This document shows, in pieces, positions 34,712 to 44,778 of a stretch of 64,000 bases of DNA. A program made the translations under genes and the position numbers. The DNA lies in contig JAIPIH010000013.1 in assembly GCA_021734835.1 (NCBI GenBank), positions 1 to 64,000 of the forward strand, read 5' to 3'. Below the pieces are notes generated by a model that was not told the origin of the DNA, did not search any database, and saw nothing but the letters and a program-made list of their open reading frames with translations. Source of the DNA: Candidatus Cloacimonadota bacterium (lineage in GTDB: Bacteria; Cloacimonadota; Cloacimonadia; Cloacimonadales; TCS61). Position 1 is the stretch's first letter. Each line of letters begins with the position of its first letter.

Positions 34712-36604
34712 ATGAGTATAATTTCAGTTTCAAATTTATGGCATAGTTTTGGAATAGAAGAGCTCTTCAGAGGGTTAAGTTTTTCTATTGAAGATAATAG
34801 CAAAATAGGCCTTGTAGGCAGGAATGGAAGCGGTAAAACTACTTTATTCAACATTTTAACTAAAAATCTTCTTCCCGATCAAGGAGTTGTTCATATTTCT
34901 AAGTCAGCAAATATTTCTTATCTAACTCAGGAACCGGATCTTGGGGGTTCATTAACTTTACGGAATTGTGTTTTACAGTCACGACCGGATCATATTAAAC
35001 TCAATGAAAAGTTAAAAGAAGCGGAAGCTTTGCTGACGAAAAACAGTTCAGAAGAAAATATGAATAAATATACTCAAATTCAACAGAAATTTGAATTAAC
35101 CGGCGGTTACAGTTTTGATACCGAGATGAAACTTGTGCTTACAAGCTTGAATTTCCCAATTGAAGTTTGGGACAGAGAAATTAATGATTTTAGCGGCGGC
35201 GAAAAAACACGTATACAATTAGCAACAATATTGTTACAGCCTTTTGATCTGCTTTTACTTGATGAACCGACAAATCATCTGGATATTGAGATGATCTATT
35301 GGTTGGAAAAATATTTAACTTCCCTGGATAAACCTTACCTGATCATTTCCCACGACCGTCATTTTCTGGACAATACTGTAACCAAAATTGCAGAGATCAG
35401 AAATTTTACCGTTAATATTTTTTCTGGGAATTATTCACAATACAATAAACAACGGCAAATATTATTAGATTTAGAAGAAAAGACCTTCCAAAAACAACAG
35501 AAAAAGATAGATAAAATTGAAAAGCAAATTGATAAATATCGTATTTGGGGAAGATCACGTGACAGTGAAAAAATGTTCGTGAGAGCGAAAGAACTTGAAA
35601 AACGACTGGAGAAAATTGAAAAAGTAGAAAAACCAAGAAAAGATAAAGATATAGAATTAAACTTTGTACCTGAAAAGCGAAGTGGTAACGATGTTTACAC
35701 TTTTGAAAAAATGAGTTTTGGATTTCCTGGGAATATCCTTGCTTCAAAAATAGATCTAAATATTTTTTACAAAGATAAGATAGCTATATTGGGAAAAAAT
35801 GGTTGTGGGAAAACAACTTTCCTCAAGCTATTGAATGAGGAGATTAAGCCATTATCTGGCAAATCAAAAAAAGGTGTCGGTTTAAAGATCGGTTATTACG
35901 ATCAAATACACCTCGAACTGGACGAATCATTTACTGTTATGCAGACTATCTGGCAATTAGCTCCCGGCGCTCCTAGAGGAGAGATCTTCTTTTATCTCGC
36001 TAAGTATGGATTCACAGGTGATGAAGTTGAAAAACAAGTTGCTGTTCTCAGTGGCGGTGAAAAAGCCAGATTATATCTAGCTAAATTGATCCATGAAAAA
36101 CCTAATTTCTTAATTCTGGACGAACCTACTAATCATCTTGATATTAACATGATCTCATTTTTAGAAAATGCCTTAGTTGAATTTGACGGTACAATCGTCT
36201 TTGTCTCTCACGATCGGTATTTCATTGAAAATATTGCAAAAAAGAAATGGATATTCACAAAAGCCACTATCAAAGAAACTACCAAAAAATTGGATGATCT
36301 TTTTTTCCAGAAGGAGAAGAAAAAAGTTAATGATAATGCAACCTTTAAAGCAAAAAGTCCCCGCAAAGTGAATCCGATCGTACTAGAAAAAATATCTCAG
36401 AATATTGAAATTACAACTAAGCTTTTAGAAGCAAAACTTGAGAATTTAAAGTCATTGCAGCTGGAGTTTGCAGAACCGGAGATGTATAATGATGACCAGA
36501 AAGTAAAAGCTTTGACAGTAAGTTTAAAAAATAATAAAAATGAAATTGCTTTATTAAAGAAACAACTTGATAAACTTGAAGATGAATATCTGGAGTTGAT
36601 ATGA
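34712..36604 (+). CDS. ABC-F ATPase (Uup-like)
   Basis: A 630-residue soluble protein with two ABC domains and no membrane segments. Domain 1 has GLVGRNGSGKTTLFN, FSGGEKTRIQLA and LLLLDEPTNHLDIEM. Domain 2 has ILGKNGCGKTTFLK, LSGGEKARLYLA and LILDEPTNHLDINM. A charged inter-domain linker (about 240-320) and a C-terminal coiled coil (about 550-630) give the Uup layout. ABC-F proteins act on ribosomes in translation or in antibiotic protection. GAGG precedes the ATG; the stop overlaps the next ATG. Confidence 0.93.
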   Translation: MSIISVSNLWHSFGIEELFRGLSFSIEDNSKIGLVGRNGSGKTTLFNILTKNLLPDQGVVHISKSANISYLTQEPDLGGSLTLRNCVLQSRPDHIKLNEKLKEAEALLTKNSSEENMNKYTQIQQKFELTGGYSFDTEMKLVLTSLNFPIEVWDREINDFSGGEKTRIQLATILLQPFDLLLLDEPTNHLDIEMIYWLEKYLTSLDKPYLIISHDRHFLDNTVTKIAEIRNFTVNIFSGNYSQYNKQRQILLDLEEKTFQKQQKKIDKIEKQIDKYRIWGRSRDSEKMFVRAKELEKRLEKIEKVEKPRKDKDIELNFVPEKRSGNDVYTFEKMSFGFPGNILASKIDLNIFYKDKIAILGKNGCGKTTFLKLLNEEIKPLSGKSKKGVGLKIGYYDQIHLELDESFTVMQTIWQLAPGAPRGEIFFYLAKYGFTGDEVEKQVAVLSGGEKARLYLAKLIHEKPNFLILDEPTNHLDINMISFLENALVEFDGTIVFVSHDRYFIENIAKKKWIFTKATIKETTKKLDDLFFQKEKKKVNDNATFKAKSPRKVNPIVLEKISQNIEITTKLLEAKLENLKSLQLEFAEPEMYNDDQKVKALTVSLKNNKNEIALLKKQLDKLEDEYLELI

Positions 36605-37572
36605 AGATAGGTTTCACAACGTCTTTTCCGGTAGAAGTTGTTTTTGCTGCCGGTCATATACCAATTGATATGAACAATATATTTGTTACGGGTAATGCCT
36701 CAAGTTATGTAGAAAAGGCTGAATTTGAAGGTTATCCCAGAAATATTTGCAGTTGGATAAAGGGAATGTACAGTGTGGCTTTATCTGCAAACTTAGATGC
36801 TGTAATCGGTGTGGTGGAAGGCGATTGTTCCAATACGCACTCTCTGATGTCTTCATTGATCGATCAAGGCATTGAAGTTTTTTCATTTTCCTTTCCGCAT
36901 GATAAAGACAGAAAGAAATTAAAGGCAGAAATTAATAAACTGGAACGTCTTTTTAAAGTTGAACATGTCCAAGTTCTTAACGTTAAACACAGACTTGATA
37001 AAATAAGAAAAAAACTGGTCCTGCTTGATAAACTCACCTTCGAAGAGAATAAAGTGACCGGAGCGGAAAATCATCAATGGCTTGTAAATTCATCTGATTT
37101 TAATAGTGATCCTGATGATTATGAAAAACGACTTGATGAATTCATCTCAGAAGTAAAAAAAAGAACACCTTTTGTATCAAAATTCAGATTCGGCTTTCTA
37201 GGAGTTCCACCAATAATTACAGACCTCTATGATTTCCTTTTTGAAAAAAATGTAAATATTGTTTACAATGAAATTCAAAGGCAATTCAGCATGCCGAGTC
37301 TTAAAGCTGATTTAACTGATCAGTACTTGGAATACACTTACCCATATTCCATTATTGACAGATTGCATGACATTCAGGTGCAAATTAAAAAACGCCAATT
37401 AAATGCTGTGATAAGTTACTCTCAATCTTTCTGTCACCGGCAGATCGATAACATACTGATAAAAAAATATCTCGATATACCTGTTCTCACAATTGAAGGT
37501 GATCAACCAGGGAAATTAGATGCCCGCACAAAATTGAGGATAGAAAGCTTTTTAGATATGCTAAGGTATTAA
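36601..37572 (+). CDS. 2-hydroxyacyl-CoA dehydratase-subunit-like protein (HgdB family)
   Basis: A 323-residue protein similar to the D (HgdB) subunit family. It starts VEVVFAAGHIPIDMNN, has ICSWIKGM and VEGDCSNTHSLM, and ends with SQSFCHRQIDNILIKKY then EGDQPGKLDARTKLRIESFL. Conserved Cys residues could hold an iron-sulfur cluster. Family members need an HgdC-type activator and a second subunit; neither is encoded nearby, so the function is open. The ATG overlaps the ABC-F stop (ATGA). Confidence 0.8.
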   Translation: MKIGFTTSFPVEVVFAAGHIPIDMNNIFVTGNASSYVEKAEFEGYPRNICSWIKGMYSVALSANLDAVIGVVEGDCSNTHSLMSSLIDQGIEVFSFSFPHDKDRKKLKAEINKLERLFKVEHVQVLNVKHRLDKIRKKLVLLDKLTFEENKVTGAENHQWLVNSSDFNSDPDDYEKRLDEFISEVKKRTPFVSKFRFGFLGVPPIITDLYDFLFEKNVNIVYNEIQRQFSMPSLKADLTDQYLEYTYPYSIIDRLHDIQVQIKKRQLNAVISYSQSFCHRQIDNILIKKYLDIPVLTIEGDQPGKLDARTKLRIESFLDMLRY

Positions 37573-37641
37573 TTATGCATCCAGAATTATCTCAAAAATT
37601 TACAACTGTCCTTTACCGAATAGTTAGCTAGGGAATTCACT

Positions 37642-38082
37642 TTGAGCAATAATGTAAGCTTAAAAAAACCTGTAACTGAAGATGAATTTTCTAAATACTA
37701 CGAATTCCGCTGGAGGATATTGAGAAAACCATGGGAACGTCCAAAGGGAACTGAAAAAGATAATAAGGAGGAAAAAAGCATACATATTATGGCGGTATTA
37801 AATAATAAAATAGTTGGATGCGGGAGAGCTCATTTCAATTCTAAAGATCAGGTACAAATACGATATATGGCAGTGGATAAGCAGTTACGGGGACAGAAGA
37901 TCGGTACAAAAATATTATTAGCTTTGGAAAAAGAAATTAAAAAAATCGGGGCTCAGGAGATTATATTAAATGCTAGATCGAATGCCGTTTCACTCTACAG
38001 GAAGAATGGATACGAAACATATAAGGAAGGTGATATCCTGTTTGGTGAGATCAAACATTATTGGATGAGAAAATGGATATAG
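37642..38082 (+). CDS. GNAT N-acetyltransferase
   Basis: A 146-residue single GNAT domain. The acetyl-CoA loop is VDKQLRGQKIGTKILLALE, preceded by the beta-strand IRYMA, and the late motif is LNARSNAVSLYRKNGYE. Substrate unknown. The TTG start is preceded by AGGGA, and no better start lies downstream of the conserved N-terminus. Its end overlaps the start of the amidohydrolase gene. Confidence 0.87.
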   Translation: MSNNVSLKKPVTEDEFSKYYEFRWRILRKPWERPKGTEKDNKEEKSIHIMAVLNNKIVGCGRAHFNSKDQVQIRYMAVDKQLRGQKIGTKILLALEKEIKKIGAQEIILNARSNAVSLYRKNGYETYKEGDILFGEIKHYWMRKWI

Positions 38083-39380
38083 ACATTTTAATTAAAAATG
38101 GGCTTATTTTACACTTTGATAAAGAAACTCAAACTGAGAGTATAGCAATTTCAAATGGTAAAATACTGGAAATAGGTAAAAATTTAGACCGGAAATATCA
38201 AGCCAACCGGATCATCGAGGCTGAGAATAAAATTGTTATACCCGGTTTTGTAAATACTCATACACATGCCGCGATGAGTTATTTCAAAGGTTTGGCAGAT
38301 GATCTGCCATTGCATGAGTGGCTTTCTCAGCATATCTGGCCGGCAGAAGCAAAATTTTTATCACCAGAATTTGTAGAAGATGCCTCTCTGTATGGCTGCG
38401 CAGAGATGATAAAGAACGGAATAACTTGTTTCAATGATATGTATTTTTTTGGAGATCAAACTGCTAAATCTGCAGAAAAAGTAGGTATCAGAGCTGTTTT
38501 AGGTGAAGGAGTTTTAGATTTTTCTGCTGCGAATCATAAAAATGCTGATGAAATCTTATCACTCATTAATGAAATGCATCAAAAGTATCTGGATAATCAA
38601 CTGATAGATTTTGCAGTTGCGCCACATTCTATTTATACTTGTGGAAAAGCGAATCTTATTAAAGCCAGAGATTTAGCAAATAAGCTTGGTCTATTGGTTC
38701 ATATTCATATTTCTGAAGCTAAACAGGAAATTGAAGATTCTCTTACAAAAAACGGCGTAAGACCAGTTGAGTACTTACACAGTTTCGGTTTTTTTGAAGG
38801 CGATACTATTGCTGCGCATGCCATCTGGCTTGATGAGGAAGAAAAGTTGATTTTAGCAGAAACCAACACTTCAGTTGCTATTAATATCAGCAGTAACCTC
38901 AAACTAGCTTGCGGGTTTATGTCTTTGAAGAACTATATTGATAAAGGGATTAACCTTAGCATTGGCACAGACAGCGTAGCCAGTAATAATAATTTAAGCA
39001 TTTTTCAGGAAATGAGTTTAATTAGCAAATTGCAGAAATCGATTAATGAAGATCCTACTCTATTACCAGCAAAAGATATTCTGCAAATTGCAACTTTGGG
39101 CGGTGCGAAAGCTTTAGGCAAGAGCAATATGATCGGATCTCTGGAGACAGGCAAAAGAGCTGATATCATCTTGGTGGATGTTCAGAATATTCAAGCACAA
39201 CCTTTATACGATCCTTTTTCACAACTGGTTTATTCATTAAATTCGGAAAATATTAAAGATGTTATTGTTAATGGTAAGATCGTAATGCTGGATAGAATCT
39301 TGGTTAATATTGATGAACTAGAATTGATCGAGAAAGCCAAGTATTATCAAAATATAATTAAAAAATTCAATAATGGATAA
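38073..39380 (+). CDS. 5-methylthioadenosine/S-adenosylhomocysteine deaminase-like amidohydrolase
   Basis: A 435-residue amidohydrolase of the MtaD/TRZ group. Metal-binding His residues are in PGFVNTHTHAAMSYFKG, LVHIHISEAKQEIED and IAAHAIWLD, and the catalytic Asp is in SIGTDSVASNNNLSIFQEM. Family enzymes deaminate adenosine-type nucleosides such as MTA and SAH to the inosine forms; the exact substrate here is inference. The ATG at 38073 is preferred over TTG 38061. It converges tail to tail with the next minus-strand gene with two bases between. Confidence 0.88.
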   Translation: MDIDILIKNGLILHFDKETQTESIAISNGKILEIGKNLDRKYQANRIIEAENKIVIPGFVNTHTHAAMSYFKGLADDLPLHEWLSQHIWPAEAKFLSPEFVEDASLYGCAEMIKNGITCFNDMYFFGDQTAKSAEKVGIRAVLGEGVLDFSAANHKNADEILSLINEMHQKYLDNQLIDFAVAPHSIYTCGKANLIKARDLANKLGLLVHIHISEAKQEIEDSLTKNGVRPVEYLHSFGFFEGDTIAAHAIWLDEEEKLILAETNTSVAINISSNLKLACGFMSLKNYIDKGINLSIGTDSVASNNNLSIFQEMSLISKLQKSINEDPTLLPAKDILQIATLGGAKALGKSNMIGSLETGKRADIILVDVQNIQAQPLYDPFSQLVYSLNSENIKDVIVNGKIVMLDRILVNIDELELIEKAKYYQNIIKKFNNG

Positions 39381-39382
39381 AT

Positions 39383-40291
39383 TTAACTACTTTGGAAATT
39401 TCGGGCTTTAATTCTCTTTCTCATGAATTGCGGAATTTGAGAAATAAACAGCCCAGAGATAACAATTACCATTCCAATAAATTTCCTCATCCCCAGAACT
39501 TCATGTAAAGTAAAATAAGCTATGATCGCAGTATAAACTGGTATCATATTAGCAAAAATATTCGAATTGATCAGACCGATTTTTTTAATAACATAAGTTT
39601 TAAAAATGAATGCTAAGACTGAGCCAAAAACTGCCAGTTTAAAAATCGAGATAAAATCGGTGATCTGAAGCGTAGAAAGTTTATTTCTTTCAAAAATTAG
39701 AAATAGAGGCAATAAATAGAACAAACCAATAATATTTTGCGTTTTTACAATTGTGAATCCCGAGTACTTTGTTAAAAGCTTCTTCACCATAATCCCATAA
39801 AAATTTGCAGATATAACTGCTAAAAGTAACAAAGAGATCCCTAAAGCTGAAATGCGACCTATAAAGTCATTGGTCAAAACAATAAAAACACCCAGAAATG
39901 ATATTACCAAACCTGAAATATGATAAAGTGTTATCTTCTCTTTAGCTAGGAAATAGGTAAATATAGGTGTAAATAGCGGGATTGTTGCAATAATAAGAGC
40001 ACCTAAAGTGGAACTAATAAATTTCATACCATAACTTTCAAAAATGAAATAGCAGAACGGTTGCAGAAATGATAACAGCAGGAAGAACTTGTAATCTTCA
40101 ACTTTTATTTTTTCTTTTTTGTAGATTAACTTTGAAGCAGCAAGCATTAACATCGCTGCAATTATCAATCTAAAAAATATAATTGATATGGCATCAAATG
40201 CCAGAAATGCCTCTTTATACCAAACGAAACTGGCACCCCAGAATAAGGTAGCGGATAAAGCTGCACCATAGATCATTAATTTATTTCTCAT
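39383..40291 (-). CDS. EamA-family (DMT) transporter
   Basis: A 302-residue inner-membrane protein with about ten hydrophobic segments and two EamA repeats. It opens SATLFWGASFVWYKEAFLAF and includes LAVFGSVLAFIFKTYVIKKIG in the second repeat. Substrate unknown. It stands alone on the minus strand. Confidence 0.88.
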   Translation of the reverse strand: MRNKLMIYGAALSATLFWGASFVWYKEAFLAFDAISIIFFRLIIAAMLMLAASKLIYKKEKIKVEDYKFFLLLSFLQPFCYFIFESYGMKFISSTLGALIIATIPLFTPIFTYFLAKEKITLYHISGLVISFLGVFIVLTNDFIGRISALGISLLLLAVISANFYGIMVKKLLTKYSGFTIVKTQNIIGLFYLLPLFLIFERNKLSTLQITDFISIFKLAVFGSVLAFIFKTYVIKKIGLINSNIFANMIPVYTAIIAYFTLHEVLGMRKFIGMVIVISGLFISQIPQFMRKRIKARNFQSS

Positions 40292-40532
40292 CGATCTCCC
40301 TTTCTGATAGCGAAACTTTGGAATAAGCAGAGCTTGTCAAACAATTCGAACATTACTGGATCAGTTTTTCTGAATTCTATAATCGCTCTTCTAACAGTTC
40401 ACTTAGTAATTTATCATTTTGGAATTACTTATGAATAGCTTGACCACAGAAGTCTTTTAAATATTTTGTCTATAAATCATATAAAATAATGTTGTAAAAT
40501 CAGTTTACATAAAATTAAAATGGAGATAGAAG

Positions 40533-40979
40533 ATGTTAAAATTATTAATTTTCAAAAATGAGACCGAACTTAATAAAATTGTCTCTAAAAAAAACGTCAT
40601 CGACTTTTTATTTGAACATTTAGGTAAATATGGTGATGAGAAGTCCGCCATAGAAAAAGCAATTGACTACGCATTTTCTAAAGTTGAAGGTAAAGGTGGA
40701 TTCTTGGAAATTGCTTTAGATAATGATGAGATTGTAGGTGTATTAGTTATGAACAAAACCGGGATGACTGGTTACATTCCAAAAAACATTCTGGTGTATG
40801 TTGCTGTAAGAAAAGATCAACGTGGAAAAGGTGTTGGGAAAGAAATAATTATAAAAGCGGTAGAAGCTGCAGATAATGATGTAGCCCTGCATGTAGAATA
40901 TGATAATCCAGCAAAAAGACTCTATGAAAGGATAGGTTTTGGGACTAAATATGCCGAAATGAGGTACATAAAGGAGTAA
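40533..40979 (+). CDS. GNAT N-acetyltransferase
   Basis: A 148-residue GNAT protein with the acetyl-CoA loop VRKDQRGKGVGKEIIIKAVE and a late YDNPAKRLYERIGFG motif. GGAGAT precedes the ATG. It lies four bases before the PLP racemase gene and is very likely cotranscribed with it, which suggests a shared amino-acid substrate. Confidence 0.88.
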   Translation: MLKLLIFKNETELNKIVSKKNVIDFLFEHLGKYGDEKSAIEKAIDYAFSKVEGKGGFLEIALDNDEIVGVLVMNKTGMTGYIPKNILVYVAVRKDQRGKGVGKEIIIKAVEAADNDVALHVEYDNPAKRLYERIGFGTKYAEMRYIKE

Positions 40980-40983
40980 GCAA

Positions 40984-42078
40984 ATGGCAGAATTAATTGT
41001 CAATACCAAAGCAATCTTAAATAATATTAATAAACTGAACAATTATTTTGAAAAAAATAATATTCACTGGACACTGATCTCAAAAATTCTTTCAGGTGAT
41101 AAGGAAGTGTTAAGCAAAATATTGCAAAGTCCTGAGTTAAAACGGGTTCATTCTATTGGAGATTCTCGTCTCAGCAGCTTAAAAACAATTAAAAGGATCG
41201 ATCCGGATATAGTTACTATGTATATCAAACCACCTGCTATTCAACATGTGAAAACCGTTGTAAAATACGCTAACATTTCATTAAATACATCTATTGAAAC
41301 TATAAAAGCTCTCAATCATGAAGCAAAACAACTCGGAAAAAAGCATAGGATAATTATCATGTTAGAAATGGGCGAATTGAGAGAAGGTGTTCTTCGAGAC
41401 GATTTTATGGCTTTCTACGAAGAGGTCTTTGGTCTATCAAATATTCTGATCGAAGGTATAGGAACAAATCTGGGATGTATGTATGGTATTGAGCCTACTT
41501 ATGATAAACTTGCACAATTATGTTTGTATAAACAACTTCTAGAAGTGAAATTTAAGAGGGATCTTAAGTTAATTTCCGGCGGGAGTTCGATTACACTACC
41601 TCTGATAGGAAAACACAAGATTCCCAAAACCGTTAATCATTTTCGTGTGGGTGAGGCTGCTTTTCTGGGTAGATCACCTTTTAACAACAAAAAATTCCGG
41701 AATCTCTCCACTTCAGCATTTGAATTTGATGCTAATATAATTGAAATGTCTGAGAAAGATGCACTACCGGATGGTATTATCTCTGAAGCCAGCATTGGTC
41801 ATATTGCCGAACAGAATGATGTGGAAGAAAGGACACAATACAGAGCAATCCTTGATTTTGGTATTCTTGACGTAGATGTGAAAGAAATTTTCCCTAAAAA
41901 CTCAAATGTAAAATTTGTAGGGACTACTTCCGACATGACAGTTTATGAAATTGGATCAAAAATATCCGATTCCAGGAAGAAAAGATACAAAGTCGGCAAC
42001 AAAGTCCGTTTTGATCCATCCTATATGGCTGTAGCCAGACTTATGAATTCCCGATTTCTTACAAAGGTTGTAAAATAA
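40984..42078 (+). CDS. PLP-dependent amino-acid racemase (alanine/ornithine racemase family)
   Basis: A 364-residue fold-type III enzyme. The likely PLP lysine is in TLISKILSGD (about residue 38), and a typical middle region is IIIMLEMGELREGVL with ISGGSSITLPL and VNHFRVGEAAFLG towards the phosphate-binding end. The sequence is closer to the ornithine-racemase group than to Alr. Substrate is inferred by family only. AGGAG precedes the ATG. Confidence 0.85.
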   Translation: MAELIVNTKAILNNINKLNNYFEKNNIHWTLISKILSGDKEVLSKILQSPELKRVHSIGDSRLSSLKTIKRIDPDIVTMYIKPPAIQHVKTVVKYANISLNTSIETIKALNHEAKQLGKKHRIIIMLEMGELREGVLRDDFMAFYEEVFGLSNILIEGIGTNLGCMYGIEPTYDKLAQLCLYKQLLEVKFKRDLKLISGGSSITLPLIGKHKIPKTVNHFRVGEAAFLGRSPFNNKKFRNLSTSAFEFDANIIEMSEKDALPDGIISEASIGHIAEQNDVEERTQYRAILDFGILDVDVKEIFPKNSNVKFVGTTSDMTVYEIGSKISDSRKKRYKVGNKVRFDPSYMAVARLMNSRFLTKVVK

Positions 42079-42079
42079 G

Positions 42080-42256
42080 ATGTCTGCTAAACAGATCAAG
42101 TGTAGAAATTGCGGAAAGATGGTCAACTCCAAAGTAAAACGCTGTAAATATTGCGGTACCTTATTAAAAATGTCTCCAATCGGGCTGGTAATTACAATTT
42201 TTTTTATTATCTCAATTATTACCTTAATAATAATAGGTGTTTTACAAAGCGGATAG
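42080..42256 (+). CDS. Zinc-ribbon membrane microprotein (58 aa)
   Basis: A 58-residue frame starting MSAKQIKCRNCGKMVNSKVK. Two CxxC pairs (C8/C11 and C22/C25) make a zinc ribbon, followed by one membrane segment (VITIFFIISIITLIIIGVL). The start lies one base after the racemase stop (TAAG-ATG), so it is probably cotranscribed, though no strong ribosome-binding site precedes it. Function unknown. Confidence 0.7.
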   Translation: MSAKQIKCRNCGKMVNSKVKRCKYCGTLLKMSPIGLVITIFFIISIITLIIIGVLQSG

Positions 42257-42345
42257 AATTACCGAAACTATAACAATTGAACAGGAACAATAATTTGACA
42301 ATTAAAGGATTAGATGAATTCTTACCGTGATTAATGGGGATAGTT

Positions 42346-42792
42346 ATGGAAAACGGAATAATTTTTGGCAATAAAATATTTGATATCGTATTTGTGGCTT
42401 TGTTTTCAGCTCAGTTACTAAAAGTTCTACTCAGTCTATTTACCGAAAAAAAAATTAACTTTCGAAGATTCTTAGATACTGGGAGTATGCCGAGTTCTCA
42501 CACTTCTTCAGTTGTATCACTTACTACTGCTATCGGAATAAAAGAAGGGATTCAGTCTTCGATATTCGCCTTAAGTGTAGTTTTTGCTGTTGTTGTGATG
42601 TATGATGCTACAGGTGTGAGGAGAGCTGCCGGCAAACAGGCTACTGTTCTTAATAAATTAGTAGAAAACATTAAAAAGAAAGAAGGTTATTTAATGATTG
42701 AGGGGAATTTAAAAGAACTCCTGGGTCATACTCCTTTGGAAGTACTGGGCGGAGCTATACTCGGTATTGCCGTTGCCTTTTTAATGACCTGA
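42346..42792 (+). CDS. Divergent PAP2 family protein (DUF212/YuiD)
   Basis: A 148-residue membrane protein with about four hydrophobic segments. The signature GSMPSSHTSSVVSLTTAIG is the DUF212 version of a PAP2 phosphatase motif, followed by MYDATGVRRAAGKQA. GGGGA lies before the second ATG, which is chosen over the ATG at 42334. Family members are membrane phosphatases of unknown specificity. Confidence 0.88.
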   Translation: MENGIIFGNKIFDIVFVALFSAQLLKVLLSLFTEKKINFRRFLDTGSMPSSHTSSVVSLTTAIGIKEGIQSSIFALSVVFAVVVMYDATGVRRAAGKQATVLNKLVENIKKKEGYLMIEGNLKELLGHTPLEVLGGAILGIAVAFLMT

Positions 42793-43056
42793 TATTAAGA
42801 TACGGTTTTGAAAACGTTACGATCATTAATTTGACACCTAAACTACACTTTTCCGATATCGCTTTTAATGAATTGGGATTATGGATGGAAAGTAGAATTA
42901 ATTATCAAGCGCATATATTAGAGCTAAGCACATTACTATCAAAAAATTTTCTCAAAATAGTTTCTGAATGAGTTTATGATCAAATCTCTTAAATATTAAA
43001 GTTGAAAGTTCTGATGTTTCAAATTAAGAAAAAATATTATAAAAGGTAATAAAATT

Positions 43057-44775
43057 ATGCTAAAAAGATTCATAGGCTACTACAAACCTCATAGGTTTTT
43101 ATTTACTCTTGATATGACAGTCGCATTTTTAGCAGCTGTATTATCGATTCTTACACCGATTTTAACCAGAACACTGTTGAAGGTTCACATTCCCAATAAA
43201 GATTTGGAAAAGATAGTATTCTTTTTAGCGCTAATGACTGGTATAATGGTCTTTAAATCATTATTTACTTACATAAGAATTCGTTGGGGGCATGTTATGG
43301 GTGTTAGGATGGAATCAGATATGCGTTCTGAAGTTTTCGCTCATTTACAAAAGCTGTCTTTCAATTATTTTGATAATGTTAAAACAGGTCATATTATGTC
43401 GCGTATTTCCAACGATTTGAATATGATCGCAGAAGTTGCTCATCATGCTCCTGAAGATCTGATAATATCCGTGTTCATGATAATCGGTTCATTTCTGGCT
43501 ATGTTCCATTACAATTCAACCCTTGCTTGCATTGCGCTGATCCCTGTTCCTCTTTTAATAATTTGGGGACTTACTTTTGGTAGAAAAATGAAAGGTGGAT
43601 TCCGCTTAGTAAGAAAACGTATCGCCGATATTAACAGCACTGTGGAAAATTCTGTTCAGGGTATTAGAGAAGTTAAATCTTTTACAAATGAGCATTTGGA
43701 AATGGAAAAGTTCGGTAATATTAATTTCACATTCCAACGTGCTAAAGAAAACATGTATCGGATCATGAGCATCTATTTTTCAGGTATGACTTTTCTTACT
43801 GATTTTTATTATCTTCTCGTTATTGGAAGTGGAGTCTACCTGATTGCTCAAGGACAGTTGGATGTTATTGATCTGCTTACTTTTACGCTTTATGTTAATT
43901 TCATTTTAAGACCGATTGAACGTTTAGTACATTTTACCGAACAGTTTCAGCAAGGATCTGCAGCATTCGAAAGATTTCTGGAGATCATGGATATCCAACC
44001 GGATATAAAAGATAAAAAGGATGCTCGTATCCTGAAAAATGTTAAGGGATCAGTCGATATACAAAACCTATCATTCAAATATGGATCTTCCGAAGACTGG
44101 ATTTTGAAGGATATAGATATTAATATCCCTGCTGGAAAAACTATCGCTCTGGTGGGTGAATCGGGAGCAGGAAAGTCAACTCTAGCTTCGCTTATACCTC
44201 GATTCTATGAAATTGATAAAGGCAATATCTTCATCGACGAACAAAATATTATGGATGTAACACAAAGTTCTCTACGCGATAATATCGGTATTGTGCAGCA
44301 GAATGTATTTTTATTTGATACCACTATTCGGGACAACATTCTTTACGGTAATCCCAAGGCAGATGAAGAAGAAGTTCTGGAAGCAGCCCGAAAAGCCAAT
44401 ATCCTTGATTTCATCAAGTCTCTTCCGGATGGATTTGATGCATTAACAGGTGAACGTGGTGTAAAACTCTCAGGCGGTCAAAAGCAGAGAATTTCAATTG
44501 CACGCGCATTTCTAAAAAACCCCCCGATCCTCATTTTTGATGAAGCAACATCATCATTGGATAGTGAATCAGAAGCTTATATTCAAAAAGCAATGGAAGA
44601 ACTGTCACAAAACAGAACAACCGTGATCATTGCGCATCGCTTATCAACAGTCAGACATGCCGATATTCTTTATGTGATAAAAGACGGCCTGATCGTAGAA
44701 CAAGGCACCCATAGTGAGTTAATAGCGAAGAAAAATTATTATTACAAGCTTTATACGAAACATGTTACAATGTAA
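43057..44775 (+). CDS. ABC exporter, fused permease-ATPase (MsbA type)
   Basis: A 572-residue half transporter. Six membrane segments lie in residues 15-300, and the ATPase has Walker A LVGESGAGKSTLAS, Q-loop NIGIVQQNVFLF, signature KLSGGQKQRISIARAF and Walker B ILIFDEATSSLD with the switch His in IIAHRLSTV. It probably works as a homodimer exporting a lipid or drug. It is followed after three bases by a metallophosphoesterase gene. Confidence 0.93.
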   Translation: MLKRFIGYYKPHRFLFTLDMTVAFLAAVLSILTPILTRTLLKVHIPNKDLEKIVFFLALMTGIMVFKSLFTYIRIRWGHVMGVRMESDMRSEVFAHLQKLSFNYFDNVKTGHIMSRISNDLNMIAEVAHHAPEDLIISVFMIIGSFLAMFHYNSTLACIALIPVPLLIIWGLTFGRKMKGGFRLVRKRIADINSTVENSVQGIREVKSFTNEHLEMEKFGNINFTFQRAKENMYRIMSIYFSGMTFLTDFYYLLVIGSGVYLIAQGQLDVIDLLTFTLYVNFILRPIERLVHFTEQFQQGSAAFERFLEIMDIQPDIKDKKDARILKNVKGSVDIQNLSFKYGSSEDWILKDIDINIPAGKTIALVGESGAGKSTLASLIPRFYEIDKGNIFIDEQNIMDVTQSSLRDNIGIVQQNVFLFDTTIRDNILYGNPKADEEEVLEAARKANILDFIKSLPDGFDALTGERGVKLSGGQKQRISIARAFLKNPPILIFDEATSSLDSESEAYIQKAMEELSQNRTTVIIAHRLSTVRHADILYVIKDGLIVEQGTHSELIAKKNYYYKLYTKHVTM

Positions 44776-44778
44776 TAT

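Noticed and set aside
42793-43056. Possible gene or RNA in the spacer before the MsbA-type exporter
   Set aside because: No frame with a start signal and no stable structure; only a short symmetric ACGGTTTTGAAAACGT and a TTGACA were seen.
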